DNA of 64,000 nt from Lysobacterales bacterium (GTDB lineage Bacteria; Pseudomonadota; Gammaproteobacteria; Xanthomonadales; Xanthomonadaceae): assembly GCA_014946745.1 (NCBI GenBank), contig JADCRD010000001.1, positions 372,001 to 436,000 on the forward strand, written 5' to 3'. The translations under genes and the position numbers were made by a program. This document shows, piece after piece, positions 10,394-23,515 of this stretch. Position 1 is the stretch's first letter, and the number at the start of each line of letters is the position of its first letter. The notes under the pieces were generated by a model. It searched no databases, was not told where the DNA came from, and saw nothing but the letters and a program-made list of their open reading frames with translations.

Positions 10394-11272
10394 TCAGCGC
10401 GAACGGTGCAGGGTGAGCTCGGCCAGGGCTTCGAGCTCCGGCGCCGCCTGCGGCAGGCGAGCCAGTGCGGCGCGCATGGCCTCGCCCTGTTGTTCGAGAG
10501 CGGCGCGGGCGCCCTGCACGCCCAGCAGGGCGGGGTAGGTCGGCTTGCCCTGTTCGGCGTCCTTGCCGGGCGTCTTGCCCAGCGCTTCGGCGCTGCCCTC
10601 GATGTCCAGCAGGTCGTCGCGGATCTGGAAGGCCAGCCCCAAGGCCGCGGCGTAGTCATCCAGGGTCGACTGCGTGGCGGCTTCGGCGCCGGCGCAGAGC
10701 GCGCCCATGCGCACGGCGGCGCGAATCAGCGCGCCGGTCTTGAGTGCATGCATGCGCTGCAGCTGGGGCAGGGTCTGATCGCCACCGGTCACCGCGAGGT
10801 CCAGCGCCTGACCGCCGCACATGCCGGCGGCGCCGCTGGCGCGCGCCAGTGTTGCCAGCAGCTCGACGCGGGTGGCAGCGTCGAGCGGCGCCTGCGCCAG
10901 CACCTCGAACGCCAGGGTCTGCAGGGCGTCGCCGGCAAGAATGGCGGTGGCTTCATCGAAGGCGATGTGCACCGTCGGACGACCGCGCCGCAGGCTGTCG
11001 TCGTCCATCGCCGGCAGGTCGTCGTGGACGAGCGAGTAGGCGTGAATGAACTCCACGGCCGCCGCCGCGTGATCGAGGTCGGGTTCGCTGGCGCCGCAGC
11101 TCAGGCCGCTGGCATACACCAGCAGCGGGCGCACGCGTTTGCCGCCACCGAGGCAGGCATAGCGCATGGCCTCGTGCAGCCGGCGCGGTTCATCGGCAGC
11201 AGCGGGCAGCAGCCCGGCAAGGACAGATTCGCTGCGCTCGGCCCAGGCGCGCAGCCGAGCCTCAGGGAGCAT
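10394..11272 (-). CDS. ispA: Farnesyl/geranyl diphosphate synthase
   Basis: 292 aa from the ATG at 11272, overlapping the xseB 3' end by 11 bases; a GTG 14 codons upstream is possible but would deepen the overlap. Condenses isopentenyl diphosphate with dimethylallyl/geranyl diphosphate to make farnesyl diphosphate for quinones and undecaprenyl carriers. The first aspartate-rich motif is [10 protein letters not shown] (83-92), preceded by GGGKRVRP; the second is FQIRDDLLD. These motifs bind Mg-diphosphate in all-trans prenyl synthases. The xseB-ispA order is widespread in gammaproteobacteria; dxs, the usual third gene, is not next to it. Confidence 0.92.
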   Translation of the reverse strand: MLPEARLRAWAERSESVLAGLLPAAADEPRRLHEAMRYACLGGGKRVRPLLVYASGLSCGASEPDLDHAAAAVEFIHAYSLVHDDLPAMDDDSLRRGRPTVHIAFDEATAILAGDALQTLAFEVLAQAPLDAATRVELLATLARASGAAGMCGGQALDLAVTGGDQTLPQLQRMHALKTGALIRAAVRMGALCAGAEAATQSTLDDYAAALGLAFQIRDDLLDIEGSAEALGKTPGKDAEQGKPTYPALLGVQGARAALEQQGEAMRAALARLPQAAPELEALAELTLHRSR

Positions 11273-11540
11273 CGGCGGCAAAGGGCTGGGCGCTGTCCGG
11301 GTCTTCGGGGTCACTCAGCAGCCGCACCCGCAGCTCGGCCTGGTCGAGCGCGGTCTGACAGCGACGGAACAGGGCGATGCCGCGCTCGTAGGCCTGCAGC
11401 GATTCGTCGAGGCTGAGGTCGCCCTTCTCCAGGCGCTGCACCAGACTTTCCAGTTCGTCGAGCGAACGTTCGAAGCCGGCAATGGCGCTGCCGTCAGTCG
11501 AGGCTTCAGGGGCAGGGACGGCGGGATCAGGCGTGGACAT
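11262..11540 (-). CDS. xseB: Exodeoxyribonuclease VII small subunit
   Basis: 92 aa. Small subunit that binds several-fold to XseA to form exonuclease VII, which degrades single-stranded DNA. The conserved core is [20 protein letters not shown] followed by [20 protein letters not shown], a helical hairpin; the N-terminal 20 residues are variable and Pro/Ala-rich. It heads a two-gene overlap with ispA, implying one transcript. xseA is not in the window. Confidence 0.92.
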   Translation of the reverse strand: MSTPDPAVPAPEASTDGSAIAGFERSLDELESLVQRLEKGDLSLDESLQAYERGIALFRRCQTALDQAELRVRLLSDPEDPDSAQPFAADAP

Positions 11541-11651
11541 GCGCGGCAGTGTGCCGAAGCGCTGCGAGCGCGGTCAATGTGAGGAAAGTCGAGCCCTGCG
11601 CTGCAGCCCACGATAACGGCGCCCAGGGCGAATGCGCCATGCCCCCGAGCG

Positions 11652-13040
11652 CTACCTGGGTGGTGCCGGGGCAAGGCCAAGGTCGTCGACCCCGGCGATC
11701 GGCTCGCGTCCGTAGGGCCCCAGCCAGCGCAGGCACAGTCCGTTCTCCAGCAGCGCGGCACGCAAGTCCTCGCGCAGCACCAGATCGGCGACGGCGACCA
11801 ACTCACCCTCAGCGCTCCACAGAAATGGCAGATGCGTTCGCTGCCAGGGCGGCACGCCCAGCGACTGCAGCAGGGTTTTCACGCACTGGCGGGGGCGCTT
11901 GTGCGAGAGGCGGATGCGCTCGCCGCCCTGGCGGGCTCGAACCCGCAGCGGCAGCGGCGGTCGCGCGCCGTGCTGGATGTCGCCGAGGCCATCGCAGAGC
12001 GCCAGCGCATGGCCATCCGGCAGCCTCAGCGGGCCCGCCGCGTCCCATGCGGTGTCCATATCCGCAGGCAAGGGCGGCAGCGCGGGCAGCAGATGCAGGG
12101 ACTCGCCCCAGGCGCGCAGGCGATGTCCGCGCCAGCGCGCTTCGGCTTCGCTGTCGGCGCGGGCCCGCAGCAGTTCGCGCTCGATCTGCGCCAGCACGCT
12201 GGGTGGCGGCAGCGCGCAGTGGAGCGACTGCAGCCAGGCGCGCAGAACGCGGGCGCGGCGTGCCTGCGGCCAGCCGCGAAGCACCTGCAGATCCAGTACC
12301 CGCGGATCGAGCCGCTGGGCGCGCGCGAGATCGACGGCGTCCAGCGATGCAAGCCGGGCATCGGCTTCCGCGCTCAGCGCGGCCGAAAGCGCCAGCGACT
12401 CGGCGGCCTGCGGCCAGCGCTGCTGCAGCAGGGGCAGCACGGCCTGCCTCAAAAAATTGCGGTCGTGGTGGGCGTCCTGGTTGCTGGGGTCTTCGATCCA
12501 GCGCAAGCCGCGCGCCACCGCGTAGGCCTCCAACGCGCTGCGCGGCGTGCCCAGCAGCGGCCGCCACAGCCAGCCTGCACCGAACCGACGTAGCGCACGC
12601 ATGCCGCCCAGACCGCGCTCGCCGGCGCCGCGCAGGGCGCGCAACAGAAAGGTCTCGGCCTGATCGTTCTGGTGATGGGCCATGACCACCACCTCGCCCG
12701 GCTGCAGCGCGGCCTGCAGCGCCGCGTGGCGGGCGCGGCGCGCGCGCGCTTCCAGCCCGCCGCTGCCGCCCGCCACATCCACCCGCAGCACGCGGATGTC
12801 GACCCCCAGCGCGGCGGCCTCGCGCTGGCAGTGCGCCGCCCACTGCGCTGAATCCGCGTGCAGGCCGTGGTCGACGTGCAGCGCACGCAGGCCGCGTCCG
12901 CGCGCCCAGTCGGCTTCGCAGAGCAGCTGCAGCAGCACGCGCGAATCCAGCCCGCCGCTGAAGGCGACCGCCAGCCCGGCTCCGGGTGGCAGCACGTGGG
13001 CGTCGAATTCGATGGCGTGGCTGTCGAGCATGCGTGGCAT
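11652..13040 (-). CDS. tilS: tRNA(Ile)-lysidine synthase
   Basis: 462 aa from the ATG at 13040; a second ATG three codons later is equally possible. Modifies the wobble cytidine of tRNA-Ile(CAU) to lysidine using ATP and lysine, preventing AUA from being read as Met. The N-type ATP pyrophosphatase loop is SGGLDS (28-33); LHVDHGLHADSAQW, MAHHQNDQAETFLLR and the later RNFLRQAVLPLL are family signatures. The C-terminal domain, about the last 130 residues, is the substrate-binding TilS_C region. Divergent from coaE across 171 bases. Confidence 0.93.
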   Translation of the reverse strand: MPRMLDSHAIEFDAHVLPPGAGLAVAFSGGLDSRVLLQLLCEADWARGRGLRALHVDHGLHADSAQWAAHCQREAAALGVDIRVLRVDVAGGSGGLEARARRARHAALQAALQPGEVVVMAHHQNDQAETFLLRALRGAGERGLGGMRALRRFGAGWLWRPLLGTPRSALEAYAVARGLRWIEDPSNQDAHHDRNFLRQAVLPLLQQRWPQAAESLALSAALSAEADARLASLDAVDLARAQRLDPRVLDLQVLRGWPQARRARVLRAWLQSLHCALPPPSVLAQIERELLRARADSEAEARWRGHRLRAWGESLHLLPALPPLPADMDTAWDAAGPLRLPDGHALALCDGLGDIQHGARPPLPLRVRARQGGERIRLSHKRPRQCVKTLLQSLGVPPWQRTHLPFLWSAEGELVAVADLVLREDLRAALLENGLCLRWLGPYGREPIAGVDDLGLAPAPPR

Positions 13041-13211
13041 GGTAGCGAAGCGTCGGGTTGGCACAGGCAGCCCGCGCATTGAGTGCGGTCCGCGCATGCG
13101 GTTAGGGTGTGCGCCCAGCACGGGGCAGCGCGCTTGCGGATCCTGCGGCCCTGCACGCGCAGGCGCTGCGCGCCCGTGACTGTTTGCAGCTTCAATCGCT
13201 CAAGGCCCCGC

Positions 13212-13838
13212 ATGACCGCATCGCCCTACATCGTCGCCGTCACTGGCGGTATCGCCTCCGGCAAGTCGGCCGTGACGGCGCGCTTCGAGCAGCTCGGCGT
13301 GCCGGTGATCGACGCCGACCTGATCGCCCGCGAGCTGGTGGAGCCGGGTGAAGTCGCGCTGGCGGAAATCGTGCAGCGCTTCGGGCGGGGCGTGCTGGAT
13401 CTGCAAGGTCGGCTGGATCGACGCCAGCTGCGCCAGCGCATCTTCAGCGACGCCAGCGCACGCCGGGATCTCGAAGCCATCCTGCATCCGCGCATTCGCG
13501 AGCGCATGCGCGAGCGCGCCCTCGCCGCCGACGCACCCTATGTGGTACTGGCGATTCCACTGCTGACCGCGGGCAGTCGCTATCCCTTCATCGATCGCGT
13601 CCTGGTGGTCGACGTGCCCGAGGCGTTGCAGATCGAGCGACTCACGCGCCGTGATGGCGTCGACGAAGATGCCGCGCGAGCGGCATTGGCGGCGCAGATC
13701 AGCCGCAGCGAACGGCTGGCGCTGGCGGACGCGGTGATCGACAACAGCGGCAGCCTCGAAACCCTGGCCACTGCGGTGGATGCCCTGCATGCGGGCTATC
13801 TGCAGCAGGCTTCGAGGCGCGCCGAGTCGGGGGCCTGA
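13212..13838 (+). CDS. coaE: Dephospho-CoA kinase
   Basis: 208 aa from the ATG at 13212, the codon just before the conserved N-terminal strand; upstream in-frame codons are not conserved-looking. Phosphorylates the 3'-OH of dephospho-CoA in the last step of coenzyme A synthesis. P-loop VTGGIASGKSAV near the start, IDADLIARELVEPG, LEAILHPRIRERM, and VVLAIPLL are all typical. It is commonly grouped with pilD/yacG in other gammaproteobacteria; here it stands alone between tilS and the thioesterase. Confidence 0.93.
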   Translation: MTASPYIVAVTGGIASGKSAVTARFEQLGVPVIDADLIARELVEPGEVALAEIVQRFGRGVLDLQGRLDRRQLRQRIFSDASARRDLEAILHPRIRERMRERALAADAPYVVLAIPLLTAGSRYPFIDRVLVVDVPEALQIERLTRRDGVDEDAARAALAAQISRSERLALADAVIDNSGSLETLATAVDALHAGYLQQASRRAESGA

Positions 13839-13865
13839 GCGACCCGCATAGGCGATGGCGGTGGA

Positions 13866-14269
13866 TCACGCCACCGCGGCGCGCACGAACTCCGGCAGCT
13901 GCATCGAGGCCCCGCTGCGGTTCACCCACACCAGCACAGTGTGGCCGTCGGCGTAGACCACGCCGGCCTGCGTCGCACTCTCGATGCGATGGCTGAGCGT
14001 CAGGCTTTTGCCGCCCACGCGCTCGGCGCCCATCACGACGCGCAGGCGCTCGGGCCAGCCGATCGGGCGGCGGTAGTTCATCTGCGCGGCGGCCAGAATC
14101 GGCGCGCAGTCGGGGTCGGACCAGTCGGGGCTGATCTGCTTGAACCAGAGCACGCGTGCTTCCTCGATGTAGCGCAGGTAGCTGGCGTTGTTGACGTGGT
14201 TGAAGGCGTCCATGTCGCCCCAGCGCACGTCCATCTCGATCTCGAACACGGTCTTCATCGGCGTCTCGC

Positions 14270-14273
<4 letters not shown>
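13866..14273 (-). CDS. Hotdog-fold acyl-CoA thioesterase (4HBT family)
   Basis: 135 aa. The N-terminal motif [20 protein letters not shown] carries the catalytic-site Asp20 and the HVNN turn of YbgC/FadM-type 4-hydroxybenzoyl-CoA thioesterase-like enzymes. These hydrolyse acyl-CoA; chain length is not predictable here. Its ATG overlaps the uvrA stop (14270-14273, ATGA on the minus strand), so it is translationally coupled to uvrA, an arrangement without an obvious functional reason. Confidence 0.85.
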
Positions 14274-17164
<2,891 letters not shown>

Positions 17165-17688
17165 GGCGGGCCGGGGAGGGCTTGGGGAACTGGGCATTGT
17201 AGGAGGCGGGTGTGAGGCTGGGGCGATGCGCTCGACAGCCGGGATTGGGGATTCGGGATTGGGGATTGGTTGGAGCAGGCTTGGCGAGACCCTGGCTCGC
17301 GCGCTGGTCGAAGGCGTGACCTTGGTGGCTTGCTGCTGTCATCGTGATGTCAGTAAGTCGGGGGCGCAGCGCCCCCTCGCCGGGATTCGGGATTGGTGAT
17401 TCGGGAGTCGCGAGCGCGCGCTAGACGAGCATCAGGGTCTCCGAACCGTCAGCCCTCGTCGATCTCGTACCGATTGCCCTTGGCGCGCCCTGAGTGAGGC
17501 TTCAACGCTGGCCCCAAAAGGCTTCTGGATCAAGCGTTTGACGCCGCATGCGTAGGTCGCGCGGGAGGCGCGTTCGAGCGAATCCCGAGGCCCTCGCGCC
17601 TTGCGCTCGGGCGTTCATCGGCGCGCGGACCAGTGGTCCGCAAGCACGCCTCTTCACTCCCGAATCCTCAATCCCGCTGCAACCGGGT
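17165..17688. repeat. Gene-free repeat-rich spacer between uvrA and rplU
   Basis: About 520 bases with no credible gene. It holds GGGATTG/GGGATTC heptamer arrays near 17241-17270 and 17381-17405, a GGGGGCGCAGCGCCCCC palindrome near 17359-17375, and the second copy of the dispersed GGACCRGTGGTCC repeat (17591-17680), which ends just before the rplU promoter. Confidence 0.7.
17591..17680. repeat. Dispersed intergenic repeat, copy 2 (GGACCRGTGGTCC type)
   Basis: Aligns with 3757-3837 from CCCTCGCGC through the palindrome GGACCAGTGGTCC to CACGCCTCTTC. Both copies run in the same direction relative to the downstream gene and end a few bases before its promoter or start. Confidence 0.65.
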
Positions 17689-17717
17689 TTGACCCGGGCG
17701 CAGCACAAACCTATACT
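17689..17717 (+). promoter_or_regulatory. Sigma-70 promoter of rplU-rpmA
   Basis: TTGACC (17689-17694), a 17-base spacer, then TATACT (17712-17717): five of six matches in each hexamer with ideal spacing. A leader of about 115 bases follows, containing two small stem-loops (CCCGTGTTTGCGGG; CGGGGTCAAGCCCCG). These could be a binding site for L21 autoregulation, but that is inference. Confidence 0.8.
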
Positions 17718-17838
17718 CCCGCGGCTGTCCTGGCGCCCTTGCGCCGTCCTTCCCGTGTTTGCGGGGTTCAATGACGGTGTTTCTCGGGGTCAAGCCCCGG
17801 CCCAGGCAGCCGACAATAACTACAGAGGAATCCGCAAC

Positions 17839-18150
17839 ATGTACGCAGTCATCGTCACCGGCGGTAAGCAGTACCGCGTGATGCAGGGCGAGACCCTGCG
17901 CGTCGAGAAGCTCGACGTCGAAGCTGGCAGCAGCATCGACCTGGATCAGGTCCTGCTGGTGGGCTCGGGCGAAGCCGTCAAGGTCGGCACCCCGACCGTC
18001 GCCGGCGCCAAGGTCACCGCCACCGTCAAGGCCCACGGCCGCGGCGAGAAGATCCGCATCATCAAGTTTCGCCGGCGCAAGCACCATCGCAAGCAGATGG
18101 GCCACCGCCAGCACTACACCGAAATCGAAATCACCGGCATCAGCGCCTGA
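17839..18150 (+). CDS. rplU: 50S ribosomal protein L21
   Basis: 103 aa from the ATG at 17839 ([14 protein letters not shown]), preceded by AGAGGAA. Binds 23S rRNA in the large subunit together with L20. The conserved C-terminal [20 protein letters not shown] loop, basic and RNA-binding, is intact. First gene of the rplU-rpmA pair. Confidence 0.97.
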   Translation: MYAVIVTGGKQYRVMQGETLRVEKLDVEAGSSIDLDQVLLVGSGEAVKVGTPTVAGAKVTATVKAHGRGEKIRIIKFRRRKHHRKQMGHRQHYTEIEITGISA

Positions 18151-18188
18151 TCGGCGCCGTCTGAAGCCCCAAGCAAGGAGAGTCTTCC

Positions 18189-18446
18189 ATGGCACACAAA
18201 AAGGCAGGCGGCAGTACCCGTAACGGCCGCGATTCCAACCCGAAGTACCTTGGCGTGAAGATTTATGGTGGGCAGGCGATCGAAGCTGGCAACATCATCA
18301 TCCGCCAGCGCGGCACCCAGTTTCACCCGGGCCCGGGCGTTGGCCTCGGCCGCGACCACACCCTGTTCGCGCTGAAGGACGGCGTGGTCAACTTCGCGGT
18401 CAAGGGCCCGAAGAACCGCCGCACCGTGAGCGTCATCGGCGAGTAA
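18189..18446 (+). CDS. rpmA: 50S ribosomal protein L27
   Basis: 85 aa. The N-terminal [20 protein letters not shown] reaches the peptidyl-transferase centre in bacterial ribosomes. No Firmicutes-type cleavable leader is present. AAGGAG lies upstream. The gap to rplU is 38 bases; a terminator follows. Confidence 0.97.
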   Translation: MAHKKAGGSTRNGRDSNPKYLGVKIYGGQAIEAGNIIIRQRGTQFHPGPGVGLGRDHTLFALKDGVVNFAVKGPKNRRTVSVIGE

Positions 18447-18468
18447 GCGCCGAACCCGCAGCACACGC

Positions 18469-18502
18469 GAAAGGCCCCGCCTCTAGTGCGGGGTTTTTCG
18501 TT
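18469..18502 (+). terminator. Intrinsic terminator after rpmA
   Basis: GCCCCGC at 18474-18480 pairs with GCGGGG at 18488-18493, followed by TTTTTCGTTTT. The flanking CGAAA and TTTCG can extend the stem. It ends the rplU-rpmA transcript before obgE. Confidence 0.85.
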
Positions 18503-18504
18503 TT

Positions 18505-19785
<1,281 letters not shown>

Positions 19786-19866
19786 TCCTTCCGCCGGGCT
19801 CGCGCCCTGCGGCAACCGCGCCGGCAAACTGCTAAAGTCCGCGCGCTTTCCACTTGGAGTTCACAC

Positions 19867-20853
19867 ATGAACCGTTTCGTCTCGCTGGCTGCGGCCGGCC
19901 TGTTCTCTCTTGGCCTGGCTGCCTGCGGTGGCGGCGACAAGGGCGCGGCGGATCCCGCCGAAGCCACGGCCACCCCGGATGCCGCTCTGAAGTCCGCCAC
20001 CTCGGCGCTGCGTCAGAACGACGTCAGCCAGTTCGTCAAGCTGGTCCTGCCGGAAGCCCGCTACAACGAGGTCAAGGCCAAGTACGAAGCGCAGCAGGCG
20101 GAAGCGGGTGCGCCCGATCCGGCCGAAGCCGCCGAGTTCGCCGAGATGATGGGCAAGCTCACCGCCGCCGATGCCGAGACCGCGCTGATGGCCGAGCTTG
20201 AGCCGCAGCTGGCGCAGTTCGAGGCCGAGATGGCCCCGCAGATGCCGATGATGATCGGCATGGGCCGCGGCATGGCGGTGCAGGGCATCCAGCAGAACGC
20301 CGAGATGAGCGAGGACCAGAAGCGTCAGGCCACCCAGGTCGTTGATGCTCTGGGCAACTGGCTGTCGGGCGTCAAGCTGGCCGATCGCGAGCTGGCCAAG
20401 CAGGCCATCGCCAAGGCCGTGGCGACCGCCCGCGCCCTGGATATCAAGACGCTGGAGCAGCTGCAGGCGCTGAGCTTCGACGACGCGCTGGTCAAGGCCG
20501 GTGTCGCGTTCGGCGGCTTGAAGGATGTGCTGGCGGTGTACGGCTTTGACATCAACGCCGCGCTGGACAGCGCACAGATCGAAGTGCTGAACACCGAGGG
20601 CGACACCGCCCGCGTCAAGGTCGGCTACACCCTGCTGGGCGCCACCATCAGCAGCGAGCAGGACATGGTGCGTGAGGCCGGCCGCTGGTACGGCAAGGAC
20701 ACCATGAAGGCGATCAGCGACGCGCTTGACGGGCAGGCTGAAGCCGAAGTCGCGGCCGAGCCGGCGCCTGCGGAGCAGCCTGCGCCGACGGAAGAAGCCG
20801 AAGTGACGGAAGAGCCGGCCACAGTCGACGAAGAAGAGACTGCCTCCCAGTAA
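19867..20853 (+). CDS. Lipoprotein of unknown function
   Basis: 328 aa. A signal peptide with lipobox LAAC (Cys20) followed by GGGDKG predicts a lipidated protein. No named domain recognised. The body is helical and rich in Ala, Gln, Glu and Met (AEMAPQMPMMIGMGRGMAV near 120-140). The last 50 residues are an acidic low-complexity tail (EPAPAEQPAPTEEAEVTEEP), probably disordered. Single gene between obgE and plsB with its own terminator. Confidence 0.8.
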   Translation: MNRFVSLAAAGLFSLGLAACGGGDKGAADPAEATATPDAALKSATSALRQNDVSQFVKLVLPEARYNEVKAKYEAQQAEAGAPDPAEAAEFAEMMGKLTAADAETALMAELEPQLAQFEAEMAPQMPMMIGMGRGMAVQGIQQNAEMSEDQKRQATQVVDALGNWLSGVKLADRELAKQAIAKAVATARALDIKTLEQLQALSFDDALVKAGVAFGGLKDVLAVYGFDINAALDSAQIEVLNTEGDTARVKVGYTLLGATISSEQDMVREAGRWYGKDTMKAISDALDGQAEAEVAAEPAPAEQPAPTEEAEVTEEPATVDEEETASQ

Positions 20854-20880
20854 GGCATCGGATCTGCTCGGCAGACCCCG

Positions 20881-20908
20881 AAAGGGCGGCCCAGTGGCCG
20901 CCCTTTCT
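20881..20908 (+). terminator. Intrinsic terminator after the lipoprotein gene
   Basis: Perfect ten-pair stem, AAAGGGCGGC (20881-20890) with GCCGCCCTTT (20897-20906), then CTCGTT. It lies 28 bases after the stop. Confidence 0.8.
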
Positions 20909-20976
20909 CGTTCCATGCGCGCATCAGCAAACGTCCAGCTAACGGCGTGCGCGAGCGCTTCGGCGATACTTCCCCG

Positions 20977-23490
20977 ATGAATGCCAGCCCTACCGCCAAA
21001 GAACCGTGGCTGATGCGCCTTCTGGGGCGCTTGCTGCGGCCCTGGATCGCCATTCGCCGCGAGCCCTCCGCGCCCATCGAGTCGCTGGTGCGGCCCGATT
21101 TGCCGGTGTGTTACGTCGTCGAGCGCTACGGCCTGTCCAACACGGCCATCCTGGCGCGCGCCTGTGCGGAGGCCGGCTTGCCTTCGCCCTTGCTGCCGAT
21201 CTCCGAGCACGCCGCCTTCGGTGATGAGCGCGCGCTGGTGGCGCTGTCGCGCCGGCAGAGCACGTGGTTCGGACGACCGCGTTCGCGCACGCACTCGGCC
21301 AGCCTTGCGCGGCTGGTGCAAGCGCTGGAGGCGCACCCCGAGCTGGACCTGCAGATCGTGCCGGTGTCGATCTTCGTCGGCCGTGCGCCCGACCGCGAGA
21401 GCGGCTGGTTCCGCGTGCTGTTCTCCGAGAACTGGGCGATGGTCGGGCGCTTCCGGCGCGCGCTGTCGGTGCTTCTGAACGGTCGCGGCACCATCGTGCA
21501 GTTCGCTCCCGGGGTGTCGCTGCGCGAAGCGCTGGCCGAGGGTCTGACGCGCGAGCGCACCGTGCGCAAGGTGTCACGCGTGCTGCGCGCCCACTTCCGG
21601 CGCGTGCGCACGGCGGTGATCGGTCCGGACCTGTCGCACAAGCGCACTCTGGTCGATGCGGTCATCGCGTCGGAAAGCGTGAGCTCCGCCATCGCCGATC
21701 AGGCGCGGCGCGATGGCATCAGCCTGGAGCAGGCGCGCGGCAAGGCCCGTCGCTACGCACTCGAGATCGCCGCCGACTACTCGCACCCGGCGGTGCGCTC
21801 GGCCTCGTTCATCCTCACGCCGTTCTGGAACAAGCTCTACGACGGCGTGACCATGCACCACTTCGAGTCGCTGAAGCAGGTCGCGCCCGGGCACGAAGTC
21901 ATCTATGTGCCCAGCCACCGCAGCCATATCGACTACCTGCTGCTGTCCTACCTGCTCTACGTCAACGGCATCGTGCCGCCGCACATCGCCGCGGGCGTCA
22001 ACCTCAATCTCCCGGTGGTGGGCCCGATCCTGCGCCGCGGCGGCGCGTTCTTCCTGCGCCGCAGCTTCAAGGCCAACCCGCTGTACTCGGCGGTGTTCAG
22101 CGAGTACGTGGCCAGCCTGATCACCCGCGGAGTGTCGATCGAGTACTTCATCGAGGGCGGTCGCTCGCGTACCGGTCGACTGCTGCAGCCCAAGGCCGGC
22201 ATGCTGGTGATGACCCTGCGCGCCTTCCTGCGCCAGCCGCGGCGGCCGGTGGTGTTCCAGCCGGTCTACATCGGCTACGAGAAGGTGATGGAGGGCAAGA
22301 GCTACATCGCCGAGCTGTCGGGTGCACCGAAGGAAAAGGAGTCTCTGTTCGGCCTGCTGCGCGCCGTGGGCAACGTGCTGCGCAAGCGCTACGGCAAGGT
22401 CGCGGTGAACTTCGGCGAGCCGATCTTCCTCGACCGCGTGCTCGATGCGCACGACCCCGACTGGCGCCGCTTCGCCAGCCAGCCGGACGAGAAGCCGCAG
22501 TGGCTGAACCGCGCGGTGGACGACCTGTCGACGCGCATCCAGCGCCATATCAACCAGGCGGCCGACGTCAACCCGGTCAACTTGCTTGCGCTCGCCCTGC
22601 TCGCCACGCCCAAGCACGCAATGGCCGAGACCGATCTGCTGTCTGCGCTGGATCTGTTGAAGTCTCTCCTGGAGCGCGCGCCCTACTCCGAACGCGTTAC
22701 CGTCACGTCGCTGTCGCCCGCGGACATCGTGCGCTACGGCGAGTCCGTGCAGGTGCTGGAGCGCGTCCAGCATCCCTTGGGCGACGTGCTGCGTTTCCCG
22801 GCCGAACGGGCCGTGCTGCAGACCTACTACCGCAACAACGTGGTCCATCTGTTCGCCGCGGCCTCGTGGGTGGCGTGCTGCTTCCAGAACAATCGCCGCA
22901 TGAGCCGCTCATCGGTGGTACGGCTGGGCCGTCTGCTCTATCCCTTCGTGCAGGAGGAGCTGTTCCTGCCGTGGACGGCGGAGGAGTTCGGTCAGCGCAT
23001 CGAGGCGACGGTCGATCTGCTGATCGAGCGCGGGCTGTTCACGCTTGACGAGGGCGGCGCCCTGCAGCGCGGCCCAGGCCAGACCGACGAGGTCTTTCAG
23101 CTGCGCGTTGTGTCGCACAGCCTGCAGCAGGCCTTCGAGCGCTACTACATCGCGATCGCGGTGCTGGTGAAGAACGGCTCGGGTGCGCTGAGTTCGGGCG
23201 AGCTGGAGAACTTCTGCCAGCTCACCGCCCAGCGCCTGTCCCTGCTGTACTCGCAGGCTGCCCCGGAGTTCTTTGATCGCGCTTTGTTCCGTGGCTTCAT
23301 CGGCAAGCTGCGCGAGCTGGGCATGATCCGTCTCGATGCCAACAGCAAGCTCGAGTACGACGAGCGCCTGGAAGCCTGGGCGAAGGATGCGCGCCTGATC
23401 CTCTCGCGCGAGCTGCGGCATTCGATTCTGAAGATCACCCCCGAGGTGGCGCGGGAAGTCACTGCGGTGCCGCCGCTGGAGGCAGCGTAG
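20977..23490 (+). CDS. plsB: Glycerol-3-phosphate 1-O-acyltransferase
   Basis: 837 aa, about the length of E. coli PlsB. The ATG at 20977 was chosen; ten upstream codons lie in apparent intergenic DNA. Inner-membrane-associated enzyme that acylates sn-glycerol-3-phosphate with acyl-CoA/ACP to lysophosphatidate. The acyltransferase motifs are present: block I PSHRSHIDYLLLSYLLY (His314-Asp319, HX4D), block II GAFFLRRSFK, block III FIEGGRSRTGRLLQPK, block IV VFQPVYIGYEK. The C-terminal 350 residues form the long helical PlsB-specific extension. Confidence 0.96.
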   Translation: MNASPTAKEPWLMRLLGRLLRPWIAIRREPSAPIESLVRPDLPVCYVVERYGLSNTAILARACAEAGLPSPLLPISEHAAFGDERALVALSRRQSTWFGRPRSRTHSASLARLVQALEAHPELDLQIVPVSIFVGRAPDRESGWFRVLFSENWAMVGRFRRALSVLLNGRGTIVQFAPGVSLREALAEGLTRERTVRKVSRVLRAHFRRVRTAVIGPDLSHKRTLVDAVIASESVSSAIADQARRDGISLEQARGKARRYALEIAADYSHPAVRSASFILTPFWNKLYDGVTMHHFESLKQVAPGHEVIYVPSHRSHIDYLLLSYLLYVNGIVPPHIAAGVNLNLPVVGPILRRGGAFFLRRSFKANPLYSAVFSEYVASLITRGVSIEYFIEGGRSRTGRLLQPKAGMLVMTLRAFLRQPRRPVVFQPVYIGYEKVMEGKSYIAELSGAPKEKESLFGLLRAVGNVLRKRYGKVAVNFGEPIFLDRVLDAHDPDWRRFASQPDEKPQWLNRAVDDLSTRIQRHINQAADVNPVNLLALALLATPKHAMAETDLLSALDLLKSLLERAPYSERVTVTSLSPADIVRYGESVQVLERVQHPLGDVLRFPAERAVLQTYYRNNVVHLFAAASWVACCFQNNRRMSRSSVVRLGRLLYPFVQEELFLPWTAEEFGQRIEATVDLLIERGLFTLDEGGALQRGPGQTDEVFQLRVVSHSLQQAFERYYIAIAVLVKNGSGALSSGELENFCQLTAQRLSLLYSQAAPEFFDRALFRGFIGKLRELGMIRLDANSKLEYDERLEAWAKDARLILSRELRHSILKITPEVAREVTAVPPLEAA

Positions 23491-23515
23491 GCGCGCACGC
23501 CGCGAGGGTCGCCGC